This document shows, piece by piece, positions 1 through 8,555 of a DNA stretch of 64,000 nucleotides (the stretch's first letter is position 1; each line of letters starts with the position of its first letter). Made by a program: the position numbers and the translations under genes. Below the pieces are notes generated by a model. That model made no database searches and had not been told where the DNA came from. It worked only from the letters and a program-made list of their open reading frames with translations. Source of the stretch: Paludibaculum fermentans (GTDB lineage: Bacteria; Acidobacteriota; Terriglobia; Bryobacterales; Bryobacteraceae); assembly GCF_015277775.1 (NCBI RefSeq), contig NZ_CP063849.1, forward strand, positions 5,657,501 through 5,721,500, given 5' to 3'.

Positions 1-143
1 TCAAAGACCATGGCGGGCCACGCGTGGGGCGTGGTCCGCGACTGTTCTCCCTGCATGAGGATCGCCCAGCACGGGTGAGCCGTTTCGGGTGGACTTGCGC
101 TGGGGTTGGAGGAACTTCGCCAGGCGAAGCTCGTTTGCGTTCG

Positions 144-1283
144 TTAGCCGGGCGGGGGCGCCCTCCTTCCGACTGAGGTGAGTTGGCTGGTTGGAGGGGC
201 TTGCTGTGGCTTTGATCGCTCGGGCAGAGAGGATTGCTGGTCCGGGCGGGGGTGGTTCGATTGGGCGTGGTGGCTCATTGGCTGGATGGCGGCGGCCGCA
301 GTTGGGACGGGCGAGGGCTTCGACGTTGGGTTTGATGCCTCGTGGAGAGTGGATTTCGGGGTTTCGGGTGGGGCCGTGTTGGCCGGGGAGGAGACAGGGG
401 TGGGCGTAATGCTTTGATTTGGGGATGGTTGGGGGCTTGGTGTGGCTCCCCCGCTCCTTCTAGTCGCGGCTCTGTACGCGGGGGAGTTCGTGGTGTTGGG
501 GTTGCGGGGCTCGGTGGGCGCTTGGGATACGGGCGGCGCTGGAGGGTGGTTGGTTGGGGACTTTCGGTTGGCTATCCGCTCGTTTACACTCGGGGCTGGG
601 ACCGGGCGGACGGGGCGGCAGGCGCGTTGCCCCTTTCCGAAAAGTTGGAGGCCCGGAGACGGCAGAATGAAATGGCGGTTGCCTGACGCCGGGGCCTGGT
701 CTTCCGCCCTCACTGGTGTCGTGTGGGTTGCACCGGCTTGCACGGTTAACGCTATGGGCCTGGTGGAACCGGCGGCCGAGGCGAAGAGGGCGTGGACCCG
801 GGCGGGGATGGCTTGCTGATGAGCGACGTCTCCGGTCAGATAGGGGAAGGCGGACCTTTGGATGGCCCGGATGCGGACACAGATCCAGGCGTGGTAGCGG
901 CCCAGGGGCTGGACTACTTCGCCCTGGTTCTCGCGGATCCAGAGCGCGGCTTGGGGGATGGCTTGGTTGTTGACTCGGAGGGCTTCGGCCCAGAGCTTGC
1001 CTTCGAGTTGGAAGAGGCGGCGCTCGTGGCCCCGGAGGATCAGGCGGTGGACGAAGAGGGCTCTGAACTTCGGGTTGGCGATGTCCGCCGTCTGCTGCAG
1101 CGCCTGATGGTAGAGGCGCGCTTCGATGTCTTCCGGCAGGCGGTGCGGGCCGGAGTAGAGGTTGTGGCGGGTGGCGTTCTGTGAGACCCGGAGCTTGCCT
1201 TCGGCGGTGCGGGGACCGGTCGATTTCTGGGCGTTGGCGCGGTTGGCGGCGAGGCGGCGCTCGGAGATGGGTTGGTTGGCCAT
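144..1283 (-). CDS. Hypothetical protein of the ANRANAQKSTGP family with proline-rich tail
   Basis: A 379-residue protein of unknown function. Residues 12-50 carry the signature ANRANAQKSTGPRTAEGK followed by VSQNATRHNL, which I recognise from a family of small hypothetical proteins abundant in Solibacter-like Acidobacteriota. The conserved, mostly helical part runs to about residue 175. From about 230 the chain becomes a low-complexity tail rich in Pro, Ser, Thr and Asn, probably disordered. There is no signal peptide or membrane segment. It starts at an ATG with only a weak AGGGAA upstream. It lies 24 bases after the smaller gene at 1308-1781 on the same strand, so the two are probably co-transcribed. 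Function cannot be assigned; the signature resembles small basic DNA-associated motifs, but that is only an impression. Confidence 0.8.
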   Translation of the reverse strand: MANQPISERRLAANRANAQKSTGPRTAEGKLRVSQNATRHNLYSGPHRLPEDIEARLYHQALQQTADIANPKFRALFVHRLILRGHERRLFQLEGKLWAEALRVNNQAIPQAALWIRENQGEVVQPLGRYHAWICVRIRAIQRSAFPYLTGDVAHQQAIPARVHALFASAAGSTRPIALTVQAGATHTTPVRAEDQAPASGNRHFILPSPGLQLFGKGQRACRPVRPVPAPSVNERIANRKSPTNHPPAPPVSQAPTEPRNPNTTNSPAYRAATRRSGGATPSPQPSPNQSITPTPVSSPANTAPPETPKSTLHEASNPTSKPSPVPTAAAAIQPMSHHAQSNHPRPDQQSSLPERSKPQQAPPTSQLTSVGRRAPPPG

Positions 1284-1307
1284 GGCGGAAGTTCCCTGCT
1301 CCGGGCC

Positions 1308-1781
1308 TCAGCGGGGTTCGCTCCTCAACGCCTGGAGGGCGGCGATGTCGGCGCGGCGGCGGCGCCAGGAGCGGGTCTCGAAGTCCTGGCCGGCGCGGAC
1401 GCAGGCGGTGTCGCGGGGGCCGAACTGGCGGAAGGCGGCGTAGGTGCGGTAGGCGGGATCGGCGTTGGGGCACTCCTTTGTCACCGAATCCCAGTCGCGC
1501 TCGATGGCGGCGGAGAGAGCTGTGCTTTCGAGGAGCGAGTAGCGGGCCTTGCGCCAGAGTTCCTCGGCGATGGAGTCAGCGACGTGCTGCTCGAAGCGGG
1601 TGGCCGGGGTGAAGTGTTGGTGAACGTCGTCCCGCAGTTCCGCGAAGAGGGCTTGGTCCTCGATGCACGTGATGAGGCTGGCCGAGTCGTCTCCGAGGAG
1701 AAGGGCATTCTCGGCGCCGGTCGTTGCCAGGAAATGGCGCGAGGGTACCATGTCGTCCGTATTCGTATTGAAAATCCGCAT
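1308..1781 (-). CDS. Hypothetical 157-residue protein upstream of the ANRANAQ-family gene
   Basis: This short acidic-to-neutral protein has no signal peptide or transmembrane segment and no domain I can name. It is mostly helical by composition; residues about 45-85 (DQALFAELRDDVHQHF and onwards) look like an amphipathic helical region. The C-terminus is Arg-rich (RSWRRRRADIAALQAL). An AAGGAG ribosome-binding site sits seven bases before the ATG, which supports the start. The gene precedes the ANRANAQ-family gene with a 24-base gap, suggesting a two-gene unit. In related genomes the larger family often has a small neighbour, but I cannot confirm that this is the same one. Confidence 0.7.
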   Translation of the reverse strand: MRIFNTNTDDMVPSRHFLATTGAENALLLGDDSASLITCIEDQALFAELRDDVHQHFTPATRFEQHVADSIAEELWRKARYSLLESTALSAAIERDWDSVTKECPNADPAYRTYAAFRQFGPRDTACVRAGQDFETRSWRRRRADIAALQALRSEPR

Positions 1782-2578
1782 AGTTGTTCTCCTTGGGCAA
1801 CGTTATACAGGCAGGATCCAAGGCTGTAGGGGGGTCTTCCCCGTAACCGATTGATTCGAAAGCGATGATAAATTTCGAACTTGGGAACTGGTTTTGGGGG
1901 AGGGGCGGAAATGGGGGAGAAGTCGAGCGGGTGGGGGGGGCCGGGTGGGTGGTGGAGGTGGTTTCGTGGGGGCGGGTTGGGCACTGGCCGGACAGGGACA
2001 CAGGCACCCCTCCATTGGGATTCTGACTGAGCTAAATGATGACTCTCTTGTGTTGTTTGTTGAATATGCTGCAGGACCGGGCGACCTAGGCGGGTTGACG
2101 CGATCGACTCGGGCGTGGCGGCTCCGAGTGGCCGACCAGGGGGCCGTCGTCCCACGTGTTTCGGTTTCGCGGAGCTGTTCCCCGGTTCGGCGGCACGGAG
2201 GGCCATACTAGGACTCCATTTAGGGCGCGAAGGTAGCCCGTCGCTGGCGCTCTGGGACTGGGGATGGGGGGCGGCTTCATTTGTTTTGGCTGCCCGTGGG
2301 GCCATGGGGGACTCCTTGCCAGTCGCGGTTCGCAACGCGGAGGGGACGCCTCCCTCTCGGTCGGCGTGCGTTTCGGGTTGGTCCGGTTTGCGGCACAGCG
2401 GGCCAGGCGGGACTGCTTGGAGGACGGGCGGGCAATGGGGCGCGCTGCGGTACTGAGTGGAGCCTTTCGGTGGCTATCCGCTCACTCACGTTCGCGGCTC
2501 CGTTCGCGGCTCAAGGGGCGGTTGTTCGTTGACCGAAGACATTCACTCATGCAATAGTCAATAAACGTTTCCTGAGCC
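1782..2578. other. Gene-poor G-rich stretch, possible decayed tail of the upstream family
   Basis: This stretch has no reading frame with convincing protein composition. Bases 1890-1985 are very G-rich on the plus strand, with repeated runs of four or more G. At 2464-2484 a sequence beginning CTTTCGG and containing GGCTATCCGCTC nearly matches 561-582 inside the tail of the 144-1283 gene, with one base inserted. Read on the minus strand both encode (N/S)ERIA-type peptides, so part of this gap may be a decayed copy of such a tail. Promoter elements for the transporter gene should lie at its right end. Confidence 0.4.
2547..2560 (+). promoter_or_regulatory. Candidate operator TCATGCAATAGTCA upstream of the transporter operon
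   Basis: A 14-base element ending 18 bases before the transporter ATG. It matches 13 of 14 bases of TCATGCAATACTCA at 7610-7623, in front of the SDR-thiolase operon. Finding the same element before two operons that flank one TetR gene suggests a shared binding site. The core GCAATA is seen directly; assigning it to the TetR protein at 5499-6170 is inference. Confidence 0.45.
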
Positions 2579-3871
2579 ATGCAGCCAGAGGGTGCCACTT
2601 CCGGATCACGCGCCTGGATTGCGCTGGGCATGCTCACCTTCGTCTATGTCCTGAATTTCCTCTCGCGACAGCTTCCGTCCATCCTGGCCAGTAAGATCCA
2701 GGAGAGCCTGCACGTCTCCGACGCCGAGTTGGGCCTGATCGGTGGTCTCTATTTCGCCCTGTTCTATTGCGGCATCTCGGTGCCCGTTGCGCGGCTCGCC
2801 GACCGGACCAACCGCTCCCTGGTGCTGACGGCCGCCTGCGCGGTGTGGAGCGCGGCCACCATGTTTTGCGGCACCGCCGGCAGCTACCTCCAGTTCGTGG
2901 CTGGGTATATGACTGTTGGCTTCGGCGAAGCGGGCGGGGTGCCTCCCTCGTACTCCATCATCTGCGACTACTTTCCCACCGGCCGCCGGGGCACCGCGCT
3001 GGGGGTGTTCAACTTCGGCCCGGCATTGGGCGCGGCACTCGGTATCGCCTTTGGCGCCTCCATCGCCGCCGCGTACAGTTGGCGGTATGCCTTCCTCTTC
3101 CTGGGTGGCGCCGGTGTTCTCACCGCCATCGCTATCCCGTTCGTGATCCACGAACCCCGCCGCGGCGCCCTGGATGGCCTCGCAAACCGGCCGCTGTCCT
3201 CCGCCCGGACCAGCTTCGGGGAGAGCCTGCGGCTGTTCTTCTCGCGGCGTTCGCTGCTGCTCGCCGGGCTGGCCGCCGGCGCCAACCAACTGGTCACCTA
3301 TGGACTCAGCAACTTCTCCGTCCTTTTTCTGATGCGCGAAAAAGGCATGACCCTGCGGGAAGTCGCCGTCTGGTACTCGTTGACCGTCGTGATCGCCATG
3401 GGGGCCAGCATGTTCGTCTGCGGCCGCATCATCGACCGGTTTGCGCGGCGCACGAAACTGGCCTACGCCCTGGCTCCCGCCATATCGCTAAGCCTGGCGA
3501 TCCCGTGGTATCTCGCGTTCGTCTGGGCGCCCGCCTGGCGCCTCGCCCTCCCCCTGCTGGCCGTCACGATCTTCCTGAACTACTTCTATCTCTCGGCGAT
3601 GGTGACGCTGGTCCAGGAGCAGGTGCGCGCGGATCAGCGCGTCATGTCGGGCGCATTGCTGCTGCTGGTGATGAACTTCATCGGGCTCGGGCTGGGCCCC
3701 ACCTATGTGGGCAGCATCAGCCAGTTCTTTCGTGCCACGCATCCGCAGAACTCGCTGCAGATTGCCCTCTACGCCCTCACGCCGTTCTATCTCGTCGCCG
3801 TGTTTCTGTTCCTGATGCTGGCCCGCGTGCTTCGAAGAGAGAGTGCTGCTTCCGGAGAAACTGCCCCATGA
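2579..3871 (+). CDS. MFS transporter, spinster-like family
   Basis: A 430-residue inner-membrane protein with about 12 hydrophobic segments. The first runs from about residue 13 to 29. The MFS motif A follows helix 2 at residues 65-80 (GISVPVARLADRTNRS), and the N-terminal NFLSRQLPSILA segment is typical of spinster-type transporters. Members move sphingolipids, aromatic acids or other organic anions by secondary transport; the substrate here is unknown. Its stop codon overlaps the ATG of the esterase gene (ATGA at 3868-3871), so the two are translationally coupled. The pair may hydrolyse an ester and import one of the products. A candidate operator lies just upstream. No strong ribosome-binding site precedes the ATG. 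Confidence 0.88.
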   Translation: MQPEGATSGSRAWIALGMLTFVYVLNFLSRQLPSILASKIQESLHVSDAELGLIGGLYFALFYCGISVPVARLADRTNRSLVLTAACAVWSAATMFCGTAGSYLQFVAGYMTVGFGEAGGVPPSYSIICDYFPTGRRGTALGVFNFGPALGAALGIAFGASIAAAYSWRYAFLFLGGAGVLTAIAIPFVIHEPRRGALDGLANRPLSSARTSFGESLRLFFSRRSLLLAGLAAGANQLVTYGLSNFSVLFLMREKGMTLREVAVWYSLTVVIAMGASMFVCGRIIDRFARRTKLAYALAPAISLSLAIPWYLAFVWAPAWRLALPLLAVTIFLNYFYLSAMVTLVQEQVRADQRVMSGALLLLVMNFIGLGLGPTYVGSISQFFRATHPQNSLQIALYALTPFYLVAVFLFLMLARVLRRESAASGETAP

Positions 3872-5493
3872 TTCCTCGTGCTGCTTCCGTGTGCCTGTTC
3901 TTCGCCGCCCTGGCGTACGGGGCGGATGCGGTGACCGCGCACCCTCCCGCCGGCAAACTGCAAGGCCGGCTGGAAGGCCAGGTGCGCGTCTTCAAAGGGA
4001 TCCCTTACGCGATGCCTCCGGTGGGAGCGGCGCGCTGGAAGCCCCCGATCGCCATGCCCCGCTGGACGGGCGTCAGGAACGCGGCGGAGTTCGGACCGGC
4101 CTGCCACCAGCCACAGGCCAAGCTCTCGAACATCTATGCGCGCGATCCGATGCCGATGAGCGAGGATTGCCTGACGTTGAACATCTGGACGCCCGCCAAT
4201 GCCCGGCGTGCGCCGGTCTTCCTCTGGATCCACGGCGGCTCCCTCACCGGCGGATCCAGCCGCGAGGAGATGTACAACGGCGCGCGACTGGCTGAGCGCG
4301 GGCTCGTCGTGGTCAGCGTCAACTACCGTCTGGGCGTGCTGGGCTGGCTGGCGCATCCGGAACTGAGCGCCGAATCGGCGGATGGAGTTTCAGGCAACTA
4401 CGGTTTGCTGGACCAGATCGAGGCGCTCCGTTGGGTGCGGCGCAACATCGGCGCGTTCGGCGGCGATGCTGGGAACGTCACCCTGGCGGGGGAATCGGCG
4501 GGCGCCCTCAGCATCCTGTACCTGATGGCCTCGCCCGCGGCACAGGGCCTGTTTTCGAAGGCGATCGCCGAGAGTGCGTACATGATCACGACGCCCGAGC
4601 TGAAGACGGGCCGCTTCGGGTTGCCCTCCGCCGAGGAGAGCGGGACGCGCCTCGCCGCCGCTCTGCACGCCACGAACCTCGCCGCCTTGCGTGCGATGGA
4701 TGGCGCCGAACTGAGCGCCAAAGCGCCGGCGGCCGGGTTTGGTCCGTGGGGCGCGATCGACGGACACGTCCTGAAGCGCCAGTTGGTGGACGTGTTCGAC
4801 CGTGGGGAGCAGGCGCGCGTGCCGCTGCTGGCCGGCTTCAACAGCGGCGAAATCCGGTCCCTGAGAAGTCTCGCTCCGCCTGCACCCGCCGATGCCGCCG
4901 TTTACGAAGGGGCCATCCGCGAGCACTACGCCGATCTCGCCAGCGAATTCCTGCGTCTCTATCCGGCGACCAACCTGGAGGAGAGCATCCTGGCCACCAC
5001 GCGCGACGCGCTCTACGGCTGGACCGCGCAGCGCCTGGCCAGGAAGCACACCGCGCTCGGAGTGCCGGCGTTCCTCTACTTCTTTGACCACGGCTACCCG
5101 GCCACCGACTCGGCGGGCCTGCACGCCTTCCACGCGAGTGAACTGCCGTTCGTGTTCGGGACCTTTGACGGCACTCCGCAGAACTGGCCGAAGATTCCGC
5201 CGACCCCGGTGGAGACCGGCCTCTCCGACGCAATGATGAGCTACTGGAGCACGTTCGCGCGCACCGGCCGCCCGGCCGCCGCGAAGCAGCCCGGCTGGCC
5301 GCAGTTCAATGCCGCGGGCGCGTACCTGTCGTTCACTGATGCTCCGCATGCCGCGGAACACTTACTGCCGGGCATGTATGAGCTGAATGAGCAGGTGGTG
5401 TGCAGGCGCCGCGCGGAAGGACTCACGCCGTGGAATTGGAATGCCGGGCTGTGGTCGCCCAAACTGCCGGCGCAGACGGCGGAGTGCCAGTAA
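3868..5493 (+). CDS. Type-B carboxylesterase, exported
   Basis: A 541-residue alpha/beta-hydrolase of the carboxylesterase type-B (para-nitrobenzyl esterase) family. An N-terminal signal peptide is visible (residues 1-19, ending in a hydrophobic core before YGADA). The family signature SEDCLTLNIW is at 98-107, the oxyanion HGG at 122-124, and the nucleophile Ser210 in GESAG. Cys79 and Cys101 sit where these enzymes form their first disulfide. An open frame continues far upstream, but the ATGA overlap with the transporter stop and the signal peptide fix the start at 3868. It probably releases an acid or alcohol in the periplasm for the neighbouring transporter and CoA-dependent enzymes; the substrate is unknown. 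Confidence 0.88.
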   Translation: MIPRAASVCLFFAALAYGADAVTAHPPAGKLQGRLEGQVRVFKGIPYAMPPVGAARWKPPIAMPRWTGVRNAAEFGPACHQPQAKLSNIYARDPMPMSEDCLTLNIWTPANARRAPVFLWIHGGSLTGGSSREEMYNGARLAERGLVVVSVNYRLGVLGWLAHPELSAESADGVSGNYGLLDQIEALRWVRRNIGAFGGDAGNVTLAGESAGALSILYLMASPAAQGLFSKAIAESAYMITTPELKTGRFGLPSAEESGTRLAAALHATNLAALRAMDGAELSAKAPAAGFGPWGAIDGHVLKRQLVDVFDRGEQARVPLLAGFNSGEIRSLRSLAPPAPADAAVYEGAIREHYADLASEFLRLYPATNLEESILATTRDALYGWTAQRLARKHTALGVPAFLYFFDHGYPATDSAGLHAFHASELPFVFGTFDGTPQNWPKIPPTPVETGLSDAMMSYWSTFARTGRPAAAKQPGWPQFNAAGAYLSFTDAPHAAEHLLPGMYELNEQVVCRRRAEGLTPWNWNAGLWSPKLPAQTAECQ

Positions 5494-5498
5494 CGGAG

Positions 5499-6170
5499 TC
5501 AGCCCTTCAAGGCTAGGAAGCCCGCGGCCATGAAGCGGGCCAGGCGCAGCTTCACCGCCGGAAAATCCTCAGACTTGCACAGTCCGCCCGACAGACGATC
5601 GATGCGTCCGGTGCGCGCCAGTGTGTTCATCAGTGCGCCGGTGACGAAGTGGTAGCCCCAGAAGAGCTCCTGTTCACTGTAGTCCGGCAGGGCGCGTTTC
5701 AGAATGCCGATGAGCCGCAGTACGACGGGGTCGAAGTGAACCGCCATCATGGCCGCTCCCTCCTGGCTGTTACTGACGCGCGCGACAAACGCACCGTAGT
5801 TCATCCAGGATTCGCCGCCATCGTAGTAGAGGTCCAGATCCGTGTCGAGAAAGGCGTGCAGCGCGCCTTCCACGGTGGGGTGATCGCCGGCTTCCTGCTC
5901 GTAGCGCTCCAGCGCGGCCATGCGCCGTTCGCAGGTGGCGCCGGCCCGGCGTTTGAAGACCGCGTCGAACAGATGGTGCTTGTCGCGGAAGTAGTAATGC
6001 AGCAGCGTCGTGTGGATGCCCACGCGTTCGGCCACATCGCGCAGAGTCACACCGTGGAAGCCGTTCCTCGAAAACAGATACTCGGCGGCATCCAGGATCT
6101 GCTCCAGACTCTCGGCCCGCTGCTGTGCCTTTGTGCGGCTGGGGCGCTTCTCGCTAGCACCGGCCGGCAT
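5499..6170 (-). CDS. TetR/AcrR-family transcriptional regulator
   Basis: This protein of about 223 residues has a classic TetR N-terminal DNA-binding domain. The helix-turn-helix reads LRDVAERVGIHTTLLHYYF followed by DKHHLFDAVF, at roughly residues 43-72. The C-terminal ligand domain is generic, so the inducer cannot be named. A TTG nine bases upstream (6179) could also serve as start; I prefer the ATG at 6170, with GAAGG nine bases upstream. It lies between the transporter-esterase operon and the CoA-transferase, which both border a shared 14-base element. It is therefore a likely repressor of this acyl/ester catabolic locus. Its own promoter region shows no copy of that element. Confidence 0.85.
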   Translation of the reverse strand: MPAGASEKRPSRTKAQQRAESLEQILDAAEYLFSRNGFHGVTLRDVAERVGIHTTLLHYYFRDKHHLFDAVFKRRAGATCERRMAALERYEQEAGDHPTVEGALHAFLDTDLDLYYDGGESWMNYGAFVARVSNSQEGAAMMAVHFDPVVLRLIGILKRALPDYSEQELFWGYHFVTGALMNTLARTGRIDRLSGGLCKSEDFPAVKLRLARFMAAGFLALKG

Positions 6171-6218
6171 CACGTCCAACCTTCATTCCCTCAGGGTCCC
6201 ATTGACCACCGGCAGCGA

Positions 6219-7571
6219 TCAAGTTCCCCGTAAGGCGGGATACAGCGCCCGCGGGATCAACCGGTTCTCAAAGGCCTGGCGCTCCAGATCCTCGCGAAAG
6301 TCCGGATGCGCCAGCGAGATCATGGCGCGGGCGCGATCCGGCACGGACTTGCCCTTCAGGTTCACCATGCCGTGCTCAGTCACCACGTACATGATGTCCG
6401 TCCGCGGCGTGGTGACGATGTTGCCCGGCGTGAGCTCCATGACGATGCGGCTCCTGCGCGTGCCGCTCTTCTCGAAGACCGAGGGCAGGCACATGAACGA
6501 CTTGCCGCCCCGCGAGGCATAAGCGCCACGCGCGTATTGAAGCTGGCCGCCGGTGCCGGAGATGTGGCGATGGCCGTCCGATTCCGAGGCAGCCTGTCCC
6601 TGCAGGTCCATCTGCGTCGTGCTGTTGATGGAGCAGACGCGGTCGTTCTGCATGATGATGTGGGGCAGGTTGGTGTGTTCGGTCCCGCAGCACAGCATGT
6701 CGGGATTGCCGTCGATGGCGTCGTACATCGATTGGGAACCCCAGCCAAAGGTAAACACGGCCTTTCCACGATCCAGGTTCTTGCGTGCGCCGTTGGCGAC
6801 GCCTGCCCGGTACAGCTCCATCAGCGAGTCTGTGAGCATCTCGGTGTGGATGCCCAGGTCTTTGGCGCCCGAATCCCGTAGCAGGGAACAAACCGCGTTA
6901 GGCATGCCGCCGATGCCGATCTGGAGGCAGGCGCCATCCTCGACCTCGGCCGCGATGGTGCGTGCAATGGCGCGATCGATCTCGGTCACGGGCGGGCTCT
7001 TCAACTCCGGCAGTGGCGCATTGTCCCCCTCGACGATGTAATCGACCTCACTGATATGGACTCCGTTGTCCACCCCGTGAACGAAGGGGACCGCGGAGGA
7101 CGTTTCGACGATCAGCGTCCTGGCGCGCTCCACCAGGGCCCGGTGCCACGTATTCGTCGGACCGAAGCTGAAGAAGCCGTCAGGTCCCGCCGGTCGCACC
7201 TTGAGGACGACGATGTCGATGGGATCGAGGAAGCGCCGATAGTAGTCGTGCAGTTCGCCCAGGTTGGGCGGCATGTGGTAGCAGACGCCGGCGTCGGACC
7301 TGGCCCGCTCCCAGGCCGTGAAGTGCCAACTGAACCAGTGGAAATGCGCCCCTTCCGGATCGCTCTCCACCACCGCGCGCGGCCGGGGAGCGAGGCTGGA
7401 GCGGAAGCTCACACCGGTCAACTCCAAGACGCGAGCCGCCAACGCGCGGTCAAAGACATCCGGTTGGCCGAGACACGCGCCATAGTCCAGCCAGAATCCC
7501 GATTTCACCAGGGATGCGGCTTCGGCGGCAGAGATTGTGCGGGCAGGCGCGGAGGCGGTGCGGTGGTACAT
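6219..7571 (-). CDS. Acetyl-CoA hydrolase/transferase family CoA-transferase
   Basis: A 450-residue enzyme of the acetyl-CoA hydrolase / 4-hydroxybutyrate CoA-transferase family, at the usual length. The conserved glycine-rich segment LQIGIGGMPNAV is at about 217-226, followed by HTEMLTDS, whose Glu244 is a candidate for the glutamate that carries CoA in these enzymes. Later motifs QNDRVCSINSTTQMDLQGQ and TEHGMVNLKGKS are also family-typical. It should activate a carboxylic acid by swapping CoA from acetyl-CoA or succinyl-CoA. It is divergent from the SDR-thiolase operon across a 92-base intergenic region with a candidate operator. With those genes it would start a beta-oxidation-like route. 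No ribosome-binding site is obvious. Confidence 0.87.
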   Translation of the reverse strand: MYHRTASAPARTISAAEAASLVKSGFWLDYGACLGQPDVFDRALAARVLELTGVSFRSSLAPRPRAVVESDPEGAHFHWFSWHFTAWERARSDAGVCYHMPPNLGELHDYYRRFLDPIDIVVLKVRPAGPDGFFSFGPTNTWHRALVERARTLIVETSSAVPFVHGVDNGVHISEVDYIVEGDNAPLPELKSPPVTEIDRAIARTIAAEVEDGACLQIGIGGMPNAVCSLLRDSGAKDLGIHTEMLTDSLMELYRAGVANGARKNLDRGKAVFTFGWGSQSMYDAIDGNPDMLCCGTEHTNLPHIIMQNDRVCSINSTTQMDLQGQAASESDGHRHISGTGGQLQYARGAYASRGGKSFMCLPSVFEKSGTRRSRIVMELTPGNIVTTPRTDIMYVVTEHGMVNLKGKSVPDRARAMISLAHPDFREDLERQAFENRLIPRALYPALRGT

Positions 7572-7588
7572 GGCAGGTTGGAGAGTTC

Positions 7589-7623
7589 AGTATTGCCCAA
7601 CTTGCCTCGTCATGCAATACTCA
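7589..7623. promoter_or_regulatory. Inverted-repeat operator between the divergent CoA-transferase and SDR genes
   Basis: AGTATTGC at 7589-7596 and GCAATACT at 7614-7621 form a perfect 8-base inverted repeat separated by 17 bases. The right arm belongs to TCATGCAATACTCA (7610-7623), nearly identical to the element at 2547-2560. The position, between two divergent starts, suits control of both promoters by one regulator. The nearest candidate is the TetR protein encoded at 5499-6170; that link is inferred. Confidence 0.5.
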
Positions 7624-7663
7624 TTCTGTCGTTAGTGAAGATCTTGCCGCGCGGGAGGTCCAG

Positions 7664-8554
7664 ATGATCGAGCTGAAGGATCGTGTCGCCATCGTCACCG
7701 GAGCGGGCGGTGGGCTGGGCCGCTGCTACGCCCGGTTGCTGGCCGAACGCGGCGCGCGCGTGGTGGTCAACGATCTCGGCGACGCCGCTGAACTGGTAGC
7801 GCGGGAGATTGTGGAGGCGGGCGGACAGGCGAGCGCGGCGCCCTGCTCAGTGACCGAGGCCGAGGCTGTCCAAGGGATGGTGCAACGGACCCTGAAGGAG
7901 TGGGGCCGGGTCGATATCCTCGTCAACAACGCCGGCCTGCTGCGGGACAAGTCCTTCGCCAAAATGACCCTTGAGGACTTCCGCCTGGTGGTCGACGTTC
8001 ACCTGATGGGCTCAGTGCACTGCACCAAGGCGGTCTGGGAGGCGATGCGCGAACAGAAGTATGGCCGCATCGTCATGACCACGTCCTCGTCGGGACTCTA
8101 CGGCAGCTTTGGGCAGTCGAACTACAGCGCGGCGAAACTCGCGCTGGTGGGCCTGATGCAGACCCTCGCACTGGAGGGGGCCAAGTATGGAATCCATGTC
8201 AACTGCATCGCGCCGACGGCTGCCACGCAGATGACCCAGGGCATCCTGCCCGAAGACCAACTGACGCGGATACGGCCCGAACTCGTGGCTCCCGGCCTGC
8301 TTGCGCTGGTGGCGGAGAGCGCGCCGACGCGAACGATCCTGTGCGCGGGCGCAGGCAGCTTCGAAGTGGCGAACATCACCCTGACGAAGGGCATCCACGT
8401 CGCCGGTGATCCGCCGCCGGCTGAAGAGCTGGTGGCGCGGTGGGGGGCAGTGACCGATCGGGGAGGCGAGATCGTGCCGGGCTACGGCCTGGTCCAGTCA
8501 GAGATCGAGTTGAAGAAGGCCGGGCCTGTCCCGGCGGATGGGGAGGGCGCCTGA
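7664..8554 (+). CDS. SDR-family dehydrogenase, (3R)-hydroxyacyl-CoA dehydrogenase-like
   Basis: A 296-residue short-chain dehydrogenase. The NAD(P)-binding motif TGAGGGLG is at residues 12-19, NNAG at 88-91, and the catalytic Ser (141-143), Tyr154 and Lys158 (YSAAK) are intact. The C-terminal extension and overall pattern resemble the dehydrogenase part of peroxisomal multifunctional enzyme type 2, so a hydroxyacyl-CoA or similar substrate is likely. The frame is open further upstream, but the ATG at 7664 follows a GGGAGGT site and starts with the normal [13 protein letters not shown]. It is the first gene of an operon with the thiolase and overlaps or abuts it, depending on the thiolase start. 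Confidence 0.88.
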   Translation: MIELKDRVAIVTGAGGGLGRCYARLLAERGARVVVNDLGDAAELVAREIVEAGGQASAAPCSVTEAEAVQGMVQRTLKEWGRVDILVNNAGLLRDKSFAKMTLEDFRLVVDVHLMGSVHCTKAVWEAMREQKYGRIVMTTSSSGLYGSFGQSNYSAAKLALVGLMQTLALEGAKYGIHVNCIAPTAATQMTQGILPEDQLTRIRPELVAPGLLALVAESAPTRTILCAGAGSFEVANITLTKGIHVAGDPPPAEELVARWGAVTDRGGEIVPGYGLVQSEIELKKAGPVPADGEGA

Positions 8555-8555
8555 A

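Noticed and set aside
460-1473. A 337-codon minus-strand frame overlapping the first two genes
   Set aside because: It is an offset frame with Pro/Arg-rich composition and spans both real genes and the gap between them.
2767-3867. In-frame upstream extension of the esterase gene inside the transporter gene
   Set aside because: The extension is an Arg/Pro-rich shadow of the transporter; the ATGA overlap and signal peptide fix the start at 3868.
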